Assembly: GCA_001414345.1 (NCBI GenBank)
Contig: LLCB01000666.1
Span: 1 to 13,282, forward strand
Source of the DNA: Hymenoscyphus infarciens
Lineage: Eukaryota > Ascomycota > Leotiomycetes > Helotiales > Helotiaceae
Direction of reading: 5' to 3'
Length of the DNA stretch: 13,282 nt
Shown here one piece after another: positions 8,661 through 13,282 of the stretch. Each line of letters opens with the position of its first letter. Positions within the stretch are counted from its first letter, which is position 1. The notes beneath the pieces are model-generated. The model worked only from the letters and a program-made list of their open reading frames with translations. It did not search any database and was not told where the DNA came from. Position numbers and translations under genes: made by a program.

Positions 8661-10033
8661 AACTCTCTCTAAGTAAATAAATTAGTTTCTACTATTATTC
8701 CTAAGACTAACTAAGGCTAAAGCTAGAAACCTTATCTTAGACCTTCTTAAAAGCTCTTTAACTAGCTAGATAGTTATCTTTAATAGCTACTTTTTTATCT
8801 TTTACTCTATCTACCTAAGAATCTATATATAAGGCTTATATAATATTACTATTATCCTTAATAATAATAGCTAATTCTATTTTAAGCTAATAGGAATTAT
8901 TACTAAGTTACTTTAAAAGTTTTTCCTTAAATAATATATAAATAGTTATATTATATATTAAGATAATACTTATTAAAACTTAAAGCTTAGGAAAAGTCTT
9001 ATTAGTTTTACTATTTTAATTTAATACTATATATATCTTTACTATTCTATAGTAATATAAAGTATTAAGGTGTTATTAAGTAGTAAAGATTTCCTTAGAA
9101 GTTATATTATCTTATTTTATACTCTTATTTAAAAGTAGATAAGTAAAGTCTATACTATTATAACTAGGGCTTAAATCTTATAAAAAGAAGTTACTATAAC
9201 TAATTAAATATATTAGTAGGAGTTTAAAAAGAAGAGAAAGAGAAAGTATATAATAGCTATAGCTAAGAAATCTAAATTAGACTTAGTTATATATATAGTA
9301 TATAGATCTAAAAAGCTTTATTAATAACCTAGAATAGTATAGATTTTTTAATAAGATATTTAGTTTAAATAAAGGTTAGAGTTAGATTATATATAGAGAT
9401 TATAAAGAATAAATAAGAATTATTATTAGAATTTATAAACTTAATTATAGTATCTTATATAATACCTATATTAATACTTAAATTAGCTATTATAGTAGCG
9501 CGGTTTATTAGTATAGTAGACTAAGTTCTAGTAGTAGAATCTTATATTATTATTATTATAGCTAACTAAGTTAGCTTATAAGCTACTCTATTATCTACTA
9601 TACTATCTCTATTATCTATTACTACTATTCTTTTAGTCTTTTTATAAGATCGGCGCTTAGATAGTAGAGCTATAGTACTAGGAGGCTACTTACGCTTATA
9701 AGAATTGTTATAAACTAGAGTATCCTTCTCTATAGCCTTAGGTTTATTAGAAACTAAAAGAGGATTATTAGTAAGAACTCTTAAAGATTTAATTTATCTT
9801 TAGAGGTTGATAGAGTCTATAAATACTAGTATATAGTAAGCTTTATTATAAGTAAGCTTATCTAGCTTAAAAGCTTAAAGTATATTATATAAGATATACT
9901 AAGTTAGATTATAGATTAGTATAATATAGATATACCTAGAGTTGTAGAAGGAAGTTAAAACCTACCTAGATATATATACTACTAATAAGTATTAGAAGTG
10001 TAGAAGTAAAATAGAATATACTTTGAGAAAAGC

Positions 10034-10090
10034 AATATATGTAATTAAAGGCGATATATATAATTAAAGGCGATACGTGTAATTAAAGGC
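10034..10090. repeat. 19-bp tandem repeat, three copies, in the divergent P3/P4 gap
   Basis: Copies at 10034-10052, 10053-10071 and 10072-10090 share TAATTAAAGGC at their 3' ends. Their variable 5' parts read AATATATG, GATATATA and GATACGTG, which look like successive stages of CG and TG loss. A fourth start (GATGTAG) follows at 10091. The repeat lies between the 5' ends of P3 (leftward) and P4 (rightward), where promoters would be expected, and within the most RIP-spared part of the window. A regulatory role is inference. Confidence 0.85.
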
Positions 10091-10101
10091 GATGTAGTAA
10101 T

Positions 10102-11595
10102 TTATTAACGCTTATACTTTCTATACTAAATCACGTAATATAAGATGCTTTAACTACTTTAGAATACTCTAGTACTTTTTAAGCTTTTACTCTCTTAAAT
10201 AATTAATTACTTTATATTAACCTTAAAAACTTGAAATCTCTAAAGCTTCTACTATACTCTTTATAGCTTATAGCCCCTATTTATCGCTCTATTATACTTT
10301 GAATTCTACTTCTTAACTATTAATTAAGCTATTAAAATAGTAGGTAATTATACTCTAAGTAGCTAAACTACGCTTCTACTTACTATAATTAGGCTTCTAA
10401 TACTACCGATGCTTTATAAGTTTTAGTCTACTAATTCTAGATATAATATAGAAGGCTACTCTTATTAAGCTAGGACGAATAGTATATAATTTTATATTAA
10501 AATAATATCGCGATTTCGTTTTAGAAGTAGAAGGCGTTTATTAAGTATTTAGTATATTTACTCTTCTTATTTATAGTATTATTCTAATTATTATTATAGG
10601 ATATTTATAGTATAGCTACCTCTACTAGTATTAAATCTTAATAACCTATCTTCTAAGACACTTTCTAGTTAACTCTTTAAACTACCTTAGTAAAGCTACT
10701 ATATATTTTTAGACTAAAAACTAGTCTACTAATCTTACTAATATTAAATTATTACCTCTTATCTTAAACTATAAACTACTCTTCTAATCTAGGAAATAGT
10801 AATAATTTATTAATAAGTAATAATAAAGAGAGCTATAATAACTACTTCTATAAACTATATATTATTAATAATAATATACTACTAGATAATATACTACTAG
10901 TTAATATCTAAGTCTCTTTAAATATATCTAAAGATATAGCTCTAGCTCTACTCTTTTTTAATTAAGGTTTCGCTTTAAAGGCTTTAAGCTTTCTTAATTA
11001 CTAGTTAGAGGTTATTAAGATTTAACTAAACTATATAGATCTTATTATTAACTAAGTATATAATAGTATATAAATAGTAATAACTATAAAGGAGGAGAGA
11101 GTAATTTAGAATATAAATCTTTTTAAAGAAGATAAAGATAGCCTTCTAACTTTATTAATACTATAAACTTTCGCTTAAGCTATATAATTTATATAAGTTA
11201 TTACTAGAAAGAAGAAGACTTTAGCTAGAGTTATTAAAGTATATAAGAAGTACTAAAGCTATTTATATTAATTATATAAGAAGGTTTTAGTCTCCTCTTT
11301 TAAAATGTAATTAATTAATAAGGCCTCTATTCTTCCTTATAAACTAAGATTCTTACCTAGCTACTACTAATATATATTAAGGTTTTAGTTTTTATATAAC
11401 TTTTTACTTTATTATATTATTAAATGTTTATTAGAAGTAGTTAATAATAGTCTAATACTTTAGAGTTAGAAGCATTTAACTTAATTAGTTTTATTTATAG
11501 CATTTAAAAGTTATTTTATTTACTTTCTAAGGGATTTCGAATTCGAAAATATAGTAGATAGTATTATTAGTATATACTATAATCATAGTAGAGTA
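10102..11595 (+). pseudogene. P4: degraded coding block in one frame (unknown product)
   Basis: A single + frame (codons at 1 mod 3) runs for about 500 codons with about 9-10 percent stops and several clean stretches: 28 codons at 10681-10764, 47 at 10768-10908 and 37 at 11485-11595. Protein-like segments include LNHVI and DALTTLEYSSTF near 10130-10180, ASNTTDAL near 10393, SSNLGNSNN near 10783 and RKKKTLARVIKVYKKY near 11205. Composition is Asn/Ser-rich in the middle and basic after about 11200. One stop at 10300 is TGA, rare here, and fits partial mutation of CGA or TGG. Over 10115-10310 the minus strand also has an open frame, so the 5' limit is uncertain. It is divergent from P3. I do not recognise the family. 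Confidence 0.42.
11535..11548. repeat. 14-base perfect palindrome in P4
   Basis: TTTCGAATTCGAAA, with two CpG sites, lies within the 37-codon open stretch of P4 and reads FEFE in that frame. It may be a coincidence of coding sequence, since Phe-Glu repeats are palindromic in this codon choice. Confidence 0.6.
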
Positions 11596-11682
11596 TAAGT
11601 TATAAATTTAATTTATAATCTATAGAAGTCTCCTCTTATATAAACTTTAAATTTATATTTTAAAGTATACTTATTAGATAGT

Positions 11683-13282
11683 CTTCTTCTATTCTTTATT
11701 AAAGAGAAAGTTAGACTTATCTATTTATATATCTTTTATATTTTATTCTATACTTAGTAAAGAATTAGTCTAATATAACTATATATTCTTTCTACTCTTA
11801 TTCTTTACTTAGTAGAGAATTAGACTAATATAGTTATATACTTTCTACTCTTATTCTCTACTAAGTAGAGAATTAAACTATTATAACTATATATTCTTTC
11901 TACTCTTATTCTCTACTTAGTAGAGAATTAAACTATTATAACTATATATTCTTTCTACTCTTATTCTCTACTTAGTAGAGAATTAAACTATTATAACTAT
12001 ATATTCTTTCTACTCTTATTCTCTACTAAGTAGATAATTAAACTATTATAACTATATATTCTTTCTACTCTTTTTCTCTACTAAGTAGAGAATTAAACTA
12101 TTATAACTATATATTCTTTCTACTCTTATTCTCTACTTAGTAGAGAATTAAACTATTATAACTATATATTCTTTATACTCTTATTCTCTACTTAGTAGAG
12201 AATTAAACTAATCTAGCTATATATCTTTTCTACTCTTATTCTCTACTAAGTAGAGAATTAAACTATTATAACTATATATTCTTTCTACTCTTATTCTCTA
12301 CTTAGTAGAGAATTAAACTAATCTAGCTATATATCTTTTCTACTCTTATTCTCTACTAAGTAGAGAATTAAACTATTATAACTATATATTCTTTCTACTC
12401 TTATTCTCTACTTAGTAGAGAATTAAACTATTATAACTATATATTCTTTATACTCTTATTCTCTACTTAGTAGAGAATTAAACTAATCTAGCTATATATC
12501 TTTTCTACTTTTATTCTTTACTTAGTAGAGAATTAAACTATTATAACTATATATTCTTTATACTCTTATTCTCTACTAAGTAGAGAATTAAACTATTATA
12601 ACTATATATTCTTTATACTCTTTTTCTCTACTTAGTAGAGAATTAGACTATATAATAATCTATTTTTTCTACTCTTATTCTCTACTTAGTAGAGAATTAA
12701 ACTAATCTAGCTATATATCTTTTCTACTTTTATTCTCTACTTAGTAGAGAATTAAACTAATCTAGCTATAAATCTTTTCTATTCTTATTCTCTACTTAGT
12801 AGAGAATTAGACTAATATAGTTATATACTTTCTACTCTTATTCTCTACTAAGTAGAGAATTAGACTAATATAGTTATATACTTTCTACTCTTATTCTCTA
12901 CTAAGCAGAGAATTAAACTATTATAACTATATATTCTTTCTACTCTTATTCTCTACTTAGTAGAGAATTAAACTATTATAACTATATATCTTTTCTACTC
13001 TTATTCTCTACTTAGTAGAGAATTAAACTATTATAACTATATATTCTTTCTACTCTTATTCTCTACTAAGTAGAGAATTAAACTATTATAATTATATATT
13101 CTTTCTACTCTTATTCTCTACTAAGTAGAGAATTAAACTATTATAATTATATATTCTTTCTACTCTTATTCTCTACTTAGTAGAGAATTAGACTAATCTA
13201 GCTATATATCTTTTTTACTCCTTTTCTCTACTTAGTAGAGAATTAAACTAATCTAGCTATATATCTTTTTTACTCTTATTCT
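11683..13282 (+). repeat. Right satellite block, 55-bp monomer, about 29 units
   Basis: Well-formed monomers start at 11793, 11846, 11901, 11956 and so on to 13271, giving 27 complete units. Two degenerate units precede them from about 11683 and 11738. Most are exactly 55 bp; three are 53 bp (11793, 12780, 12833) and one is 54 bp (12616). Every unit contains arms ATTCTCTACT and AGTAGAGAAT, or one-base variants, around a single A or T. The second half has two main forms, AAACTATTATAACTATAT and AAACTAATCTAGCTATAT. No fixed higher-order period like the 377-bp unit on the left is seen, though neighbouring units often share variants. The array runs off the right edge. Confidence 0.96.

Larger units (their letters stand above)
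8160..10019 (-). pseudogene. P3: degraded minus-strand coding block (unknown, possibly gag-like)
   Basis: Read from high to low coordinates, successive minus-strand frames are strikingly open. At 10019-9300 there are 12 stops in the 200 codons from 9900 down, with stop-free runs of 35 codons (9793-9689) and 39 codons (9685-9569). At about 9285-8560 the frame changes and has about 7 percent stops, with 37 open codons at 8688-8578. At 8438-8160 another frame has 37 open codons at 8438-8328. The product is basic and rich in Ser, Lys and Asn, for example KPKAIEKDTLVYNNSYKRK near 9720 and VDRVKDKKVAIKDN near 8790. Composition and length recall a retroelement gag or nucleic-acid-binding protein, but no zinc knuckle or other motif proves it. 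Frame changes near 9300 and 8440 could be introns or indels. Confidence 0.45.
1..13282. other. RIP-saturated AT-rich DNA (whole window)
   Basis: CpA and TpG are nearly eliminated on both strands, about 19 CA and 32 TG by eye in 13.3 kb, while TpA is the dominant dinucleotide. This is the footprint of repeat-induced point mutation, in which CpA in duplicated DNA becomes TpA on either strand during the sexual cycle of Pezizomycotina. The loss affects satellite and interior alike. Plain AT bias, as in a mitochondrial or protist genome, would leave abundant CA and TG, so it does not explain the pattern. The rare survivors are clustered, chiefly near 4420-5270, 9700-10410 and 11300-11600. Dinucleotide counts here are manual and approximate. 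Confidence 0.93.

Noticed and set aside
10501..10520. ATCGCGAT palindrome and repeated ATTTCGTT word (also near 5052)
   Set aside because: Short enough to be chance. No flanking similarity between the two places was seen.
799..11682. Terminal inverted repeats at the ends of the interior
   Set aside because: The left end (AGAGATACTCTC) and the reverse complement of the right end (near 11620-11650) share only loose AT-rich similarity, not enough to call inverted repeats, and no clear target-site duplication was found.
11793..13282. CRISPR-like array of palindromic repeats
   Set aside because: Monomers abut with no unique spacers, the whole 55 bp is repeated, and the genome is eukaryotic in character. 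It is satellite DNA.
1..13282. AT-rich organellar or protist DNA
   Set aside because: Simple AT bias does not remove CA and TG while leaving CT, AG, CC and GG. The context-specific loss points to RIP in nuclear fungal DNA.
1..13282. Intact protein-coding genes starting at ATG
   Set aside because: ATG occurs only about twelve times on the + strand and none I checked opens a frame long enough to be a gene.
1..13282. tRNA, rRNA, riboswitch or telomere repeats
   Set aside because: No GGTTCRA-type T-loop, conserved rRNA stretch or TTAGGG tandem was seen. The frequent CTTAGTAG words belong to the satellite.

Overview
The window looks like a piece of a filamentous ascomycete (Pezizomycotina) genome from an AT-rich compartment saturated by repeat-induced point mutation (RIP). 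This rests on dinucleotide content: CpA and TpG are almost absent over 13.3 kb (about 50 occurrences in all by eye), TpA is everywhere, and the remaining C and G sit mostly in CpT/ApG and CpC/GpG. I see no intact gene. ATG occurs only about a dozen times on the + strand, and every reading frame is broken by TAA or TAG. I see no tRNA, rRNA, CRISPR array or telomere repeat. The species cannot be named from this sequence.

Layout. Positions 1-798 and 11683-13282 are tandem satellite built from the same ~55-bp monomer in the same orientation. Each monomer centres on a near-perfect 21-base palindrome. The left block is organised as a 377-bp higher-order repeat of seven monomers; the right block is a simpler array of 29 or so units. 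Between them lies ~10.9 kb of non-satellite DNA that interrupts, or is bracketed by, the satellite.

The interior is not featureless. Several long reading frames carry clearly fewer stops than competing frames, and their stops are the kinds RIP makes from CAA, CAG, CGA and TGG. I read four degraded coding blocks. P1 is + at about 933-2928, with one frame change. P2 is + at about 3936-7860, with one frame change near 5987. P3 is - at about 10019-8160. P4 is + at about 10102-11595, in one frame. P2 and P3 converge on a 41-bp imperfect palindrome (8077-8117). P3 and P4 diverge from a short gap holding three copies of a 19-bp repeat (10034-10090). Short tandem repeats of 24, 12, 12 and 27 bp lie inside the blocks and are all multiples of three, which supports former coding. 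I could not assign a family to any block. A RIPed transposon or transposon nest is the default reading, but a dead gene cluster is not excluded.

Two intervals (about 4420-5270 and 9700-10410) keep more TpG/CpA than the rest and almost all of it as TpG on the + strand. They are the best places to start recovering ancestry. RNA products or active functions are not supported by anything seen here; the likely present role is heterochromatin, possibly pericentromeric or subtelomeric, which is inference only.
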